Shown here: positions 45,754 to 54,136 of the stretch, piece after piece
How the letters are laid out: each line of letters opens with the position of its first letter
Position numbering within the stretch: the first letter of the stretch is position 1
NCBI GenBank assembly: GCA_026391735.1
Contig: JAPLDL010000004.1
Span: 1-64,000 of the forward strand
Direction: 5' to 3'
Source: Bacteroidota bacterium
Lineage (GTDB): Bacteria; Bacteroidota; Bacteroidia; Bacteroidales; FEN-979
DNA: 64,000 nucleotides
Program-made: the position numbers and the translations under genes
Notes under the pieces: generated by a model
Told to the model about the DNA's origin: nothing
What the model saw: only the letters and a program-made list of their open reading frames with translations
Database searches by the model: none

Positions 45754-46200
45754 TTATTCCGAGGCACGGTTAATTTCCCTTTTTATGTCTTTTTGCTTCA
45801 AGGACTCCCTCTTGTCGTAGGAATGTTTCCCTTTGGCCAGGGCAATGTTGAGTTTTGCCAGCCCGTTTTCATTGATAAAGAACAAGGTAGGGATAATAGT
45901 AAGCCCTCTTTCTTTTACTTTCACCAGAAGTTTGTGCAGTTCCCTTTTTGTAAGCAGAAGTTTGCGCTCCCGTTTAGGTTCATGATTATATATGGTTCCA
46001 AGGCTGTATTCTGCAATATGCATATTCACCACGAAGAGCTCGCTGCCTTTGAAACTGCAGTAAGCATCGGCAATGGAAGCTTTGCCTTCGCGCATGGATT
46101 TGATCTCCGTCCCGGTTAACATTATCCCTGCTGTGAATTCCTGAAGCAGGAAATACTCAAAGGATGCCCTCCTGTTCTTTATGCTGACTGTCTTTTCCAT
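45754..46200 (-). CDS. smpB: SsrA-binding protein SmpB
   Basis: SmpB brings tmRNA to stalled ribosomes. The 148-residue protein shows NRRASFEYFLLQEFTAGIMLTGTEIKSMREGKASIADAY-type N-terminal beta-barrel signatures and the basic C-terminal tail. The tmRNA gene is not in this window. A -7 box (TACCTTTG on the minus strand, 46212-46219) lies 12 bp upstream, so the leader is very short. Confidence 0.96.
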   Translation of the reverse strand: MEKTVSIKNRRASFEYFLLQEFTAGIMLTGTEIKSMREGKASIADAYCSFKGSELFVVNMHIAEYSLGTIYNHEPKRERKLLLTKRELHKLLVKVKERGLTIIPTLFFINENGLAKLNIALAKGKHSYDKRESLKQKDIKREINRASE

Positions 46201-46211
46201 AGTGCCGGATG

Positions 46212-46219
46212 CAAAGGTA
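46212..46219 (-). promoter_or_regulatory. Candidate -7 box for smpB
   Basis: On the minus strand TACCTTTG matches TAnnTTTG, only 12 bp before the ATG. The transcript would have a leader of a few bases at most. Confidence 0.4.
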
Positions 46220-46235
46220 GCAAAAACCGAAGACA

Positions 46236-46333
46236 GATGGCTGGATCATGGCGCTTGGCGCCGATGGCTGGATGGCTGGATAACTGGATAGCTGGATAAC
46301 TGGATAACTGGATAGCTGGATAGCTGGATAACA
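46236..46333. repeat. Degenerate 8-9-base tandem repeats (CTGGATARC)
   Basis: About nine imperfect copies of a unit near CTGGATAAC or CTGGATAGC fill the space between smpB and the TonB receptor gene. The unit is too short and has no spacers, so this is a simple tandem repeat and not a CRISPR array. Confidence 0.85.
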
Positions 46334-46353
46334 TATTATTCAGTTATCAGGCA

Positions 46354-48801
46354 TCATATCTTCAGCGATATCCCCAACAGGTAATTCGCCGGAGCCTGGG
46401 GAAAATATCCATTGGATTCATAATAGGATCCTGCCTTGATGTAGGGATAAACCCAGGCATTGGATTCATACCTTGCGCTGAATATATTGTTGATGACCAT
46501 GTTAAATGCAATTTCTTTCATCCACCGGGGATGGATCGAGAAACTTGCGCCCAAACTGTTAATGAAATAATCATGAAGGGAACGTTCGCTGCTGGATGTA
46601 TTGTCAATATATTGTTTCCCGATATACCTGGTGTTCCATGAAAATGAGAGATTTTTCAATGGTTTGTATGTCAGCATCCCGGTGAGAACAATATTTGGAG
46701 AAAACGAAAGATCGGTATTTCCCAGGGGTGTTGATTTTTGCCCGGTAAAATTCCAGGCCGAATCATAGACGTCGGTATACTGCGTGAAATCCCTTATCTT
46801 GTTCATGCTGAAGGTAGTTGCAAAATCAAGATGCAGCTGTTTTACTATATCTATACCTGCGGATATCTCAATCCCAAGACGATAGCTGTGGGGTACATTA
46901 ACCATGATTGCTTCCCCAACGGAATTGATCTCGCCTGTGAGCACAAGCTGGTTGCTGTAATTCATGTAAAAGATGTTGGCATTGGCTGTGAACCAATTGT
47001 ACTTAGCCGTATACCCAAGCTCATAGTCATACAATCTCTCGGAGGTTGGCATACGATTCGTATCGGCGTCTTTGTAGTTATCGCGGCTGGGCTCCCTGTT
47101 GCCGACGGCAAAGGAAATATAAGCCTGGTGGTGTTTGCTGAATGCATAGTATAGACCAAGTTTGGGATTGAAAAAGTTAAAAATATGAGTCTGGTCCAAT
47201 GTCCGGAGGTCTTCAATTGTGCCATTCAGTTTGTAATTGACATATCGGTACTGCATATCGGCAAAAATGGAAAGTTTCTTAAGGAAGGTATAATTCATTT
47301 TTCCGAAAACAGTGAAGTCCTTTTTAATGCCGGTACCATCGTACCAGTTCCATTGATTGTTGCTGCTTGACGCATACTGCGCCCAGATGATCTTTCCAAA
47401 TGAATCGCCTGAATACCGGCTCCAGGCGCCGCCCAGAATGACATTAAGCTTGTCATCAGGTTTGTAATTACTGGAGAATGTAAATCCGCAGTAATCATTA
47501 TCAAGCATTTTACGATTAACGAGATTTGTAGAGTCAATAGTCACTCCTCCGATGGTTACATCGGGCAGGCCGTAACTTGAAAAAAAGGCATTCTGTTCAA
47601 AACTTTCATAATAGCCTTTCCCTTTCGTATAGTGAACTGCGAGGTTGATGTCCCAGCCTTTCATAAGTTGCTGTGAGAAAATGGCCTGGAAGTGGGTTTG
47701 AATATAATTATCGGTTTCGTTATCATAATACTGTACTTGCCCTGCCTGGTCATAGTAGAGGCCCATGGGGTTAAACCTGCGGTTTGTTTCCAGGGAATCC
47801 TTCGGCACACCTCCCCAGGCCTGGTATGTCTTTTCGGTTCCTGAGAAGATGATCAGCCTAACAGTAGTTTTCGGGCCGTAATACCCTCCCGACAGGTACC
47901 ATGAGCGCAGGTCTGAAAATGCGCGGTCGATGTAACCATCCGAGTGGATATAGGAAAAACGTCCGTCAAAGCTGAGGTGGTTTGAGAGTAAACCGGTCCC
48001 GAACCTGAGTGTGGATTTGAAGGTGTTGTATGAACCGGCCGAGGCGTCCAATTCCCCGTAGGGGTCGGGATTCAGTTTTGTAGTCTGAATATTTATTGAA
48101 GCTCCGAAAGCGCCGGCACCGTTGGTGGAAGTGCCAACACCCCGCTGTATTTGTATATTATCTGATGATGAAGCAATATCAGGGAGATCAACGAACCACA
48201 CTCCCTGGGATTCGGGATCATTCTGAGGAATGCCGTTTATGGTCACATTGATCCTGGTAAGATCTGTTCCCCTGATGTTGATCCCGGTATACCCAATTCC
48301 TGTCCCGGCATCGGATGTGACCACCGTTGACGGAGAATTCTGAATTAGGAAGGGCAGGTCCTTACCCATGTTCTGGGGTTGGATCTGCTTTGCTGTGATG
48401 TCGGTGAATGCAACGGGGTACTTTTCCTGAGCCCGGGTTGCGGTAACATTGACTTCTTCGGCCAGTATCGCGGCGGGTTCCATCATGATGCTGATAGTTG
48501 TATCCCTGTTCAGTTTTATTGACAGGTTCGTCCTGGCATAACCCATAAATGAAACCTGCAGGGTAAAGGAGCCGGCCCTGATATTTGAAATGGAAAAATT
48601 TCCCATGCCATCGCTGACAGCATTTTTACCTGTTTTTTCCAGGATCAGGTTTGCACCCTGAAGCACTTTGCCGTCCTGTTTGTCGTAAACAGTCCCGTCC
48701 AGCCTGATCTGGGCATGGCAGGTAAAAGCTGTAAAGCTCATTGCCAGGAATAAGACCATTAGCCTGCAGGAATTTTTACTTTTATTCTTTTGCGTCATCA
48801 T
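46354..48801 (-). CDS. TonB-dependent receptor under TPP riboswitch control, probable thiamine-compound importer
   Basis: The 815-residue protein has a signal peptide (about 1-31), a carboxypeptidase-regulatory-like domain (about 33-115), a plug domain (about 120-240, with GTDLTRINVTINGIPQNDPE) and a 22-strand-type beta barrel to the C-terminus. The receptor family imports large or scarce ligands across the outer membrane using TonB energy. A TPP riboswitch directly upstream makes thiamine, its phosphates or a precursor the best ligand guess, as known for OMP-type thiamine receptors in Bacteroides. No other thiamine gene is adjacent. Confidence 0.88.
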   Translation of the reverse strand: MMTQKNKSKNSCRLMVLFLAMSFTAFTCHAQIRLDGTVYDKQDGKVLQGANLILEKTGKNAVSDGMGNFSISNIRAGSFTLQVSFMGYARTNLSIKLNRDTTISIMMEPAAILAEEVNVTATRAQEKYPVAFTDITAKQIQPQNMGKDLPFLIQNSPSTVVTSDAGTGIGYTGINIRGTDLTRINVTINGIPQNDPESQGVWFVDLPDIASSSDNIQIQRGVGTSTNGAGAFGASINIQTTKLNPDPYGELDASAGSYNTFKSTLRFGTGLLSNHLSFDGRFSYIHSDGYIDRAFSDLRSWYLSGGYYGPKTTVRLIIFSGTEKTYQAWGGVPKDSLETNRRFNPMGLYYDQAGQVQYYDNETDNYIQTHFQAIFSQQLMKGWDINLAVHYTKGKGYYESFEQNAFFSSYGLPDVTIGGVTIDSTNLVNRKMLDNDYCGFTFSSNYKPDDKLNVILGGAWSRYSGDSFGKIIWAQYASSSNNQWNWYDGTGIKKDFTVFGKMNYTFLKKLSIFADMQYRYVNYKLNGTIEDLRTLDQTHIFNFFNPKLGLYYAFSKHHQAYISFAVGNREPSRDNYKDADTNRMPTSERLYDYELGYTAKYNWFTANANIFYMNYSNQLVLTGEINSVGEAIMVNVPHSYRLGIEISAGIDIVKQLHLDFATTFSMNKIRDFTQYTDVYDSAWNFTGQKSTPLGNTDLSFSPNIVLTGMLTYKPLKNLSFSWNTRYIGKQYIDNTSSSERSLHDYFINSLGASFSIHPRWMKEIAFNMVINNIFSARYESNAWVYPYIKAGSYYESNGYFPQAPANYLLGISLKI

Positions 48802-48855
48802 AAGTTATATGTTTAAATGTTAAACCGATAACTTACAATAGAGGCATGCTGTAAT

Positions 48856-48940
48856 GTGATACTCTTGTTCCTACGCCGGCATTATCCGGATCAGGTTCAG
48901 AGGGTATGATCTCAGCCTGTGTCTTAAGGCACCCCTATTG
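48856..48940 (-). promoter_or_regulatory. TPP riboswitch
   Basis: On the minus strand the THI-box core is nearly perfect: GGGGTGCC, then GGCTGAGA, ACCC, GAACCTGAT and GGATAATGCCGGCGTAGGAA. The P2 stem (GCC/GGC) and P4 stem (CCGG/CCGG) are visible, while the closing P1 stem is not obvious to me. It ends about 55 bp before the TonB receptor start, a distance that allows it to mask the start region when TPP is bound. Confidence 0.95.
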
Positions 48941-48948
48941 GAAAGTTG

Positions 48949-49005
48949 ATGCAAATATACGAATAGGTGAATTGTTTTGCAATTCACCTATTCGTATATT
49001 TGCAT
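48949..49005. promoter_or_regulatory. Perfect 26-bp-arm palindrome containing two mirror-image promoters
   Basis: Arms 48949-48974 and 48980-49005 are exact inverted copies around a 5-base centre. Each arm holds TATATTTG (TAnnTTTG) facing outward, and a TTG 20 bases behind it. One promoter would start the TPP riboswitch/receptor transcript leftward near 48945. The other would start aroQ rightward at about its ATG (49008). Confidence 0.75.
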
Positions 49006-49007
49006 AC

Positions 49008-49430
49008 ATGAAAAAGATCCTCATAATCAACGGTCCCAATCTAAATTTGCTGGGTAAGCGTGAACCCTCTGTCTACGGAAATAAAAAATTTGAAGATTAC
49101 CTGAAAACATTAAAACCGGTATTTCCCGATGCGGTCATTTCATATTTCCAGAGTAATATTGAAGGTGAAATTATTGATGCCTTGCAGAAAGCCGATGCGA
49201 AATATGTTGGGATCGTGATTAATGCAGGGGGGTATACCCATACTTCAGTTGCAATAGGGGATGCAGTCAGGGCAATAAGTATCCCGGTGATTGAAGTGCA
49301 TATCTCAAATGTGTATTCAAGGGAAGCATTCAGGCATGTCTCATATATCGCTCCTGCAGCAAAAGGTGTGATTGCCGGCTTTGGTCTTGATTCTTACAGG
49401 CTGGCCCTTGAGAGTTTGATGTATGCTTAA
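49008..49430 (+). CDS. aroQ: 3-dehydroquinate dehydratase, type II
   Basis: AroQ dehydrates 3-dehydroquinate in the shikimate pathway. The 140-residue protein starts KKILIINGPNLNLLGKREPSVYG, with the catalytic Tyr in SVYG, and later has INAGGYTHTSVAI and EVHISNVYSREAFRHVS. I start at the ATG right after the palindrome, since the in-frame extension upstream would translate through the riboswitch region. With the -7 box 6 bp before this ATG, the mRNA may be leaderless. It ends convergent with the next glycosyltransferase gene, overlapping by 4 bp. Confidence 0.95.
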   Translation: MKKILIINGPNLNLLGKREPSVYGNKKFEDYLKTLKPVFPDAVISYFQSNIEGEIIDALQKADAKYVGIVINAGGYTHTSVAIGDAVRAISIPVIEVHISNVYSREAFRHVSYIAPAAKGVIAGFGLDSYRLALESLMYA

Positions 49431-50446
49431 CTTATGAACCTGGAAGGATTCAGCTGAGAGAATTTTCTCTTGCGGAGTATGAAATAATCAAATACAAGGC
49501 TCCCCTTGTAAAGATTTTTAACAGATCCTTGTTTGATGGATTTACGCTTCTGCCTTGTTTTTGAGAGGGAACGGTAAAAACTGAAATGTGCCCGGGCCAC
49601 AGCCCAGAAATCCTTAAAACCTGCCTGGATTAAGAATTTCAATGCAGCAATGCCGTCAAGCAAAAGGCGGACTGTGAACACCCTGATAAGCCAGGATTCA
49701 GGAAGGTTTTTATAAAGAAGAATGAAGTTATTTCTGAAATTGAGGTAGGTCTTTCTCCAGGAGATCTTTGGCAATGTTCCTCCGCCGATATGGAAAACGG
49801 TAGAATCAGGACAATACATGATCCTATAACCCGCATTGTTCATCCTCCAGCAAAAATCAATCTCTTCCATATGGGCAAAAAAATCCTCATCAAATCCGCC
49901 CAGTTCATGATATAACTTCGATCTCACAAACAGGCAGGCTCCTGTAGCCCAGAAAATTTCATGAACGTCATCATATTGGCCATGATCTTCCTCGATTTGA
50001 AGGAACATTCTGCCCCTGCAAAAAGGATATCCATATTTGTCGATAAATCCTCCGGCGGCGCCGGCATATTCAAACTTTTTAGGCTCAAGATAGGAGCGTA
50101 TCTTAGGTTGGCAGGCCCCGATTGAAGCATCCCTGTCCATGAGCTCGATAACCGGACTGACCCAATTCTCTGTGACTTCAATGTCGGAATTCAGAAGTAC
50201 ATAATATTCAGCTTCGACTTGACTCAAAGCAAGATTGTAACCCCTGGCAAATCCGCCATTGTCAGGATTACTGATAATACGTATCTCGGGAAAATTTGCT
50301 TTCAGGAATGCAAGAGAGTCATCTGTAGAGGCATTATCAGCAACAATGATACCTGCATCAGGTTCAATATGCTGTATTAATGCCGGAAGGAATTTTTCAA
50401 GAAATTTTTTCCCGTTCCAGTTAAGTATTACTACTGCGACTCGCAC
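49427..50446 (-). CDS. Glycosyltransferase family 2 (rhamnosyltransferase-like)
   Basis: A GT-A fold enzyme with VAVVILNWNGKKFLEKFLP, VADNASTDDS, YVLLNSDIEV and EEIDFCWRMNNAGY, all in the first 240 residues. The C-terminal 100 residues include an amphipathic segment and a basic tail. It probably adds a sugar to a surface glycan. I place the start at the GTG of VRVAVV, about 339 residues. An upstream TTG/ATG extension of 20 residues exists but is unlike the family. Confidence 0.85.
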   Translation of the reverse strand: MRVAVVILNWNGKKFLEKFLPALIQHIEPDAGIIVADNASTDDSLAFLKANFPEIRIISNPDNGGFARGYNLALSQVEAEYYVLLNSDIEVTENWVSPVIELMDRDASIGACQPKIRSYLEPKKFEYAGAAGGFIDKYGYPFCRGRMFLQIEEDHGQYDDVHEIFWATGACLFVRSKLYHELGGFDEDFFAHMEEIDFCWRMNNAGYRIMYCPDSTVFHIGGGTLPKISWRKTYLNFRNNFILLYKNLPESWLIRVFTVRLLLDGIAALKFLIQAGFKDFWAVARAHFSFYRSLSKTRQKRKSIKQGSVKNLYKGSLVFDYFILRKRKFSQLNPSRFIS

Positions 50447-50538
50447 TTGATTATAGAAAAATGAGGATATCGTTAAGGGATCAAAAATACGAAAAATCCT
50501 TAACAAGTGAAAGAAATGGCCGGCTTTATCTTATCCTT

Positions 50539-52017
50539 TTAGAGATTGCTTGTAGGTAAATCCCAGGCATCTTCGGAATAGTCTCCCCAAACACTTACAA
50601 CCTGGGTTTCACTAATATCGACAGGGGCATTCATTTTATTTCTCAAAGCTACCTTCCACCTGGGTTCATATTGTTCTCCAATGGCATCGGAATGCAGAAG
50701 GATGAAATCGGCTGTGACCATGTCTGGTGAGTAGAACACAAACCTCTTATTCCTCTGGCTGTTATTAAGAGTATAATATTGCCAGATTTCATATGGATAT
50801 GTATTCGGCTCTGCATAATGTCCTTCCCTTGCATTTGGCGGGCCATATTGAAGGTAAACCCTCCCCCTGTCAGTTTGGTAACCTTTCTTGATTTTAGTGG
50901 CAAAGTTAGCCTGGGCGATATTCACCTGTGCATTATAGGCTTGCCATGCTTTCTCAGGCTCGCTTGAACTCCTCTGCTGCCAGAATGAAAAGAAATATTT
51001 TTGCAGTGTTTGCAGGTCGGCTTTCTTTAACTGGTACATAATAAAATCCTTTTCATAGCCGGTGGAGATAGGGTATGTGCTGCTTATAAACTCTTTTAAT
51101 GAATCAGCATATTTGAACTTTTCGGCAAATGTTCCCTGGATGTCGGTCGAAGCGATCTGAGTCAGAGTATATGTGGCGTTAGGGTTTGTTCTTTGGAAGA
51201 AAACTTTTTTTGACAGGAGTACTTCATTGCTTGAATTCCGGGCTTCGACAACCAGGTTATAATTGCCTGTGGCAAGGTCTTTGATGTTTATATCAGCCAG
51301 TAAAACATTCACTGGTTTTGGGGCTTCTTTTTTTGACTTTGCAAATTCGTTAAGCTTCAGATTATTCTCAAAACATTCGATATAGTATGAAAGGAGGAAC
51401 ATCTGGCCCTGTGCGATTGCTTTATCCAGGCCATACAGTTCAGTATAAAACCCAAGTTTGGCATCAACCCCGTTATAAAAATTATAAATATTTGGAACAA
51501 GGTTGTACCCGCTCTTTGAAAGTGCTGTGACTTTTTCGGCTTTGCTGAAACTCTGGATCATTTCAACGCCCGACATTGAAGGCTTATCTGTCGGAAAATC
51601 AATAATCATGGTTTGATTATAAGGCAAAGCAGGAGCAGTTTTATTCTTGTCTGTTAACTGGATCTGAAAATTGTAAGTACCGTTTGCCAGCTGGAAACGT
51701 TGCTGGTCAATAAACTGAAAGTTGAGGTTGGCCGTGTCGGTAACTTCATTGCTTTTTAGTTCATATTTTTTAAATGCCTTGATATCATTCTTGTCTTTAA
51801 ATGTCATGAGGACGTTCACGGTGGCTATATATTTCCCATCTGCTTGTTTTATCCATTTCACACTGTTCCCGGCAATGCTCAGGTAGGTTTCAACATAAGG
51901 GCCTTCAGGGGAGTTGAACGTTGCATAAGTAAGATAGGCCCACAGGTTTTTTGCTGACGCGGAAGATCCTCCGATAAAAAGTACGGTAACGATCATCAGG
52001 ATTAGATTCTTTTTCAT
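50539..52017 (-). CDS. GWxTD domain protein
   Basis: The 492-residue protein has a signal peptide (about 1-22) and a beta-rich body. A C-terminal GWxTD-type domain (here GYQTDRGRVYLQYGPPNAREGHY, then YPYEIWQYY) is also present. The domain is found in secreted Bacteroidota proteins of unknown role. I start at the ATG of MKKNLILM, which begins the signal peptide. The 24 in-frame residues before it are not signal-like. Confidence 0.85.
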   Translation of the reverse strand: MKKNLILMIVTVLFIGGSSASAKNLWAYLTYATFNSPEGPYVETYLSIAGNSVKWIKQADGKYIATVNVLMTFKDKNDIKAFKKYELKSNEVTDTANLNFQFIDQQRFQLANGTYNFQIQLTDKNKTAPALPYNQTMIIDFPTDKPSMSGVEMIQSFSKAEKVTALSKSGYNLVPNIYNFYNGVDAKLGFYTELYGLDKAIAQGQMFLLSYYIECFENNLKLNEFAKSKKEAPKPVNVLLADINIKDLATGNYNLVVEARNSSNEVLLSKKVFFQRTNPNATYTLTQIASTDIQGTFAEKFKYADSLKEFISSTYPISTGYEKDFIMYQLKKADLQTLQKYFFSFWQQRSSSEPEKAWQAYNAQVNIAQANFATKIKKGYQTDRGRVYLQYGPPNAREGHYAEPNTYPYEIWQYYTLNNSQRNKRFVFYSPDMVTADFILLHSDAIGEQYEPRWKVALRNKMNAPVDISETQVVSVWGDYSEDAWDLPTSNL

Positions 52018-52182
52018 AAAATTATAATTGAGGTTTCGTTTCAGGGATGAAAAAGTCTTATTTGTGTCGGATTCAAAATTAATATACAAATATATTGAAA
52101 ATACGCCGTATTCGCAAGAAAATTCGTTAAAACATCAATTTTAAAAGGTAAAGGCTTCAAGCAGGAATGTAAGTCGGGATTC

Positions 52183-52212
52183 TTGCCGGTTACGAAAATT
52201 GTTGTAATTTTG
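52183..52212 (+). promoter_or_regulatory. Promoter for tRNA-Ser
   Basis: TTG (52183-52185), exactly 19 bases and TAATTTTG (52205-52212) fit the consensus. The mature tRNA starts 6 bp downstream of the -7 box. Confidence 0.75.
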
Positions 52213-52217
52213 TCCCC

Positions 52218-52306
<89 letters not shown>

Positions 52307-52362
52307 TAATTCCCGCACTTGTTTGTATATCAATCATTTGCTGGTTTTTTTATTTCACAAAA

Positions 52363-52381
52363 TACAAACTTACACACAAAA
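52363..52381 (+). repeat. Candidate integrase arm-type site, left
   Basis: TACAAACTTACACACAAAA matches 58654-58672 at 17 of 19 positions in the same orientation. The pair lies just inside the two ends of the element, where arm-binding sites of tyrosine recombinases occur. Confidence 0.5.
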
Positions 52382-52394
52382 AACATTTTTTAGG

Positions 52395-52595
52395 CTAATC
52401 TGACGGAGGGTTCATTGATGGATTTTGGGCCAGCATCTTTTCTTCCTTAATCTTATCAATGGTCTGAATTTGTGCCTGTCTTTTCTGTTCCCTGATGGCA
52501 TTACGTTCCCGTGCCCACTTCAGCACTCTTAACATTTTCTTGGCTATTGCTGCTTTCTGTTCATCTAAGGTTGGTTTTTTCGGCGTAGGGTTCAT
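52395..52595 (-). CDS. Small basic protein of the element, unknown
   Basis: The 66 residues are mostly charged helix with many Lys/Arg and Gln, and a Pro-containing N-terminus (NPTPKKPTLDEQK). I recognise no domain. It overlaps the upstream 69-residue gene by 4 bp (ATGA), which supports that both are translated. Confidence 0.5.
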   Translation of the reverse strand: MNPTPKKPTLDEQKAAIAKKMLRVLKWARERNAIREQKRQAQIQTIDKIKEEKMLAQNPSMNPPSD

Positions 52596-52801
52596 ATGTT
52601 GTCTTTATTTATTAGTTCGGGTTCTGCAAGTTCTTGGATTACTTCGATTTTATGGATAGTTCCTTCTGAAAGTCCTGCGGCCTGCGCTATGGTTTGGCGG
52701 GTATCAATGGGTCGTGAACATTCCGACAAATTTGTCGAAAGGTCTGTACGCTGCCCTTGATTTTCCTTCGCCCGTTGCGCAATGCTGTCTTTTAATTTCA
52801 C
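52592..52801 (-). CDS. Small HTH protein, possibly a fragment of a ParB-like element protein
   Basis: The 69 residues contain AKENQGQRTDLS and a helix-turn-helix DTRQTIAQAAGLSEGTIHKIEVI. From memory, this combination is the C-terminal portion of larger ParB-like or replication-linked proteins on Bacteroidota and Firmicutes mobile elements. Here the N-terminal nuclease-like part is missing, so this is either a free-standing regulator or a remnant. It is followed by a 66-residue gene with a 4-bp overlap. Confidence 0.55.
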   Translation of the reverse strand: MKLKDSIAQRAKENQGQRTDLSTNLSECSRPIDTRQTIAQAAGLSEGTIHKIEVIQELAEPELINKDNI

Positions 52802-52973
52802 GATTCCTATTATTATTGGGAATGAAAATATATAGATTAATAATTATCGGGAATAAATAAATATAGAATTGAAAACTTTCCCATTTTATTCTACCAAAAT
52901 ACTTGCTTTCAGCTATTTACGATAGTATCTTTGTTGAATGAAATTAAATAGTAATAACTAAAACAGAAACTTT

Positions 52974-53159
52974 ATGAGTAATGATGATGCAGGGTTAATC
53001 GGTAGGCGTGAAGTGAAACAATTATTACACGTTAAATCCGATGTTACAATCTGGAAGTATTGCAAGGACGGGAAACTTCCCATGTATCGAATTGGTAGAA
53101 GAATCTTATTTAAGGAATCCGAAATTCTTGAGGCCATAAGAATAAATGCTTCAACGTGA
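52974..53159 (+). CDS. Excisionase-family HTH protein
   Basis: The 61 residues form a single MerR-like winged helix of the excisionase/HTH_17 type: GRREVKQLLHVKSDVTIWKYCKDGKLPMYRIGRRILFKESEI. Such proteins bend att-site DNA during excision or repress neighbouring genes. The gene is divergent from the small HTH protein on its left and convergent with the secreted protein gene on its right. Confidence 0.75.
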   Translation: MSNDDAGLIGRREVKQLLHVKSDVTIWKYCKDGKLPMYRIGRRILFKESEILEAIRINAST

Positions 53160-53172
53160 TTTGTCCTATATG

Positions 53173-53856
53173 CTATTTAATGAACGGTTGTTTAATATCT
53201 TCAACTATTTTCAGGTCTGAGGATTTAAACGGTTTAAAGCTGTCGAATTCATTAGCGAGAAAATCATTCACGTCCTTACCTCCTTCGTATTTTGTGATTG
53301 AAAACCGTTTGGTCCGGTCAACGTTTTGCGGATGATCTAATCTTATACTTAAACCATAAGCCTTGCCGTGCTCAACAAGAAAACTAACTGATGGTCCTGT
53401 TTTGTTCCATCTTCGACGGTCAAAGGTTATCATGCCCTCGGAATAGATTTTAAGCGTACATCTTGAGTGATTCCATAATGTAAACCTATACTCGTTGTTA
53501 AGGTATGCAGAAAAGAAGTCATCCTCATTCTGCCCGTAATTATAGACAATATAGATTATTGCGTATCTGGAAGTATCCCGGATTCCTGTCTTTTTAACAT
53601 TAATAGTATCATGGATAGTATCCTTTTGAAAAACATCGGTAAACCCATTAGCATACTGAATTTTAACGACTTCGGATTTGCGTATCTCATAGGTAGGACC
53701 GGTTAGCATTTCTGCTCGTTTGTACTTTACAATATCCAAACTAACCTCAAGGACCTTTGCCTTAATGATGGACTTGTCGGTTTTGAATATGTAGTCTTGT
53801 GCAAAACATGTCAGCGCAAGGCTTAACAATGCAAGCAAAAGCATGAAATTTTTCAT
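53173..53856 (-). CDS. Secreted cargo protein of the element, unknown
   Basis: The 227-residue protein has a signal peptide (about 1-19, cleavage near CFAQ). A short N-terminal domain reads FKTDKSIIKAKVLEVSLDIVKYKR, a pattern I associate with small beta domains in Bacteroidota secreted proteins. The remainder has no family I know. It looks unlike the replication genes around it and is probably an accessory trait gene. I start at the ATG of MKNFML. Confidence 0.65.
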   Translation of the reverse strand: MKNFMLLLALLSLALTCFAQDYIFKTDKSIIKAKVLEVSLDIVKYKRAEMLTGPTYEIRKSEVVKIQYANGFTDVFQKDTIHDTINVKKTGIRDTSRYAIIYIVYNYGQNEDDFFSAYLNNEYRFTLWNHSRCTLKIYSEGMITFDRRRWNKTGPSVSFLVEHGKAYGLSIRLDHPQNVDRTKRFSITKYEGGKDVNDFLANEFDSFKPFKSSDLKIVEDIKQPFIK

Positions 53857-54136
53857 AAAATGAAATTCTTCTCCCAAAGTTAAGAAATGTTACAATGCCC
53901 TATCAATAATTTCACTTTGTTTTGAATATTAGACGGTGAAACTTTATATGTTTCTGATTATCAGTCAAATTAAAATATTCTAAGAAATTTCCTACTTGTA
54001 TAGAGGCAAAAAATACCCCAAATGCGTAAAGTATTGTTAGTCAATATTGTAATGTATATCACTATGTAAAAATATATTTGACAACGGTATATCGATTTTC
54101 GTATATTGGTATTGAATTACCTAAATAATAATTATT
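53857..54136. other. AT-rich intergenic region inside the element
   Basis: No gene is seen here. The region probably holds the promoters of the secreted protein (leftward) and of the replication genes (rightward). A rightward candidate is TTGACA at about 54078 followed at N21 by TATATTGG, which differs from TAnnTTTG at one base. Confidence 0.4.

Noticed and set aside
46236..46333. Possible CRISPR array
   Set aside because: The repeat unit is 8-9 bases with no unique spacers, and no cas genes are nearby.
48818..48832. Partial TGTTA-N6-TAAC match near the TonB receptor start
   Set aside because: Only half of the outer bases fit and it lies between the riboswitch and the start codon, so I treat it as chance.
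48949..49005. Palindrome as a rho-independent terminator
   Set aside because: The flanking genes point away from each other, there is no T run, and the arms contain promoter boxes facing outward.
48906..49007. N-terminal extension of aroQ by 34 residues
   Set aside because: The extension would be translated from the riboswitch and palindrome, is unlike any AroQ N-terminus, and lies upstream of the likely transcription start.
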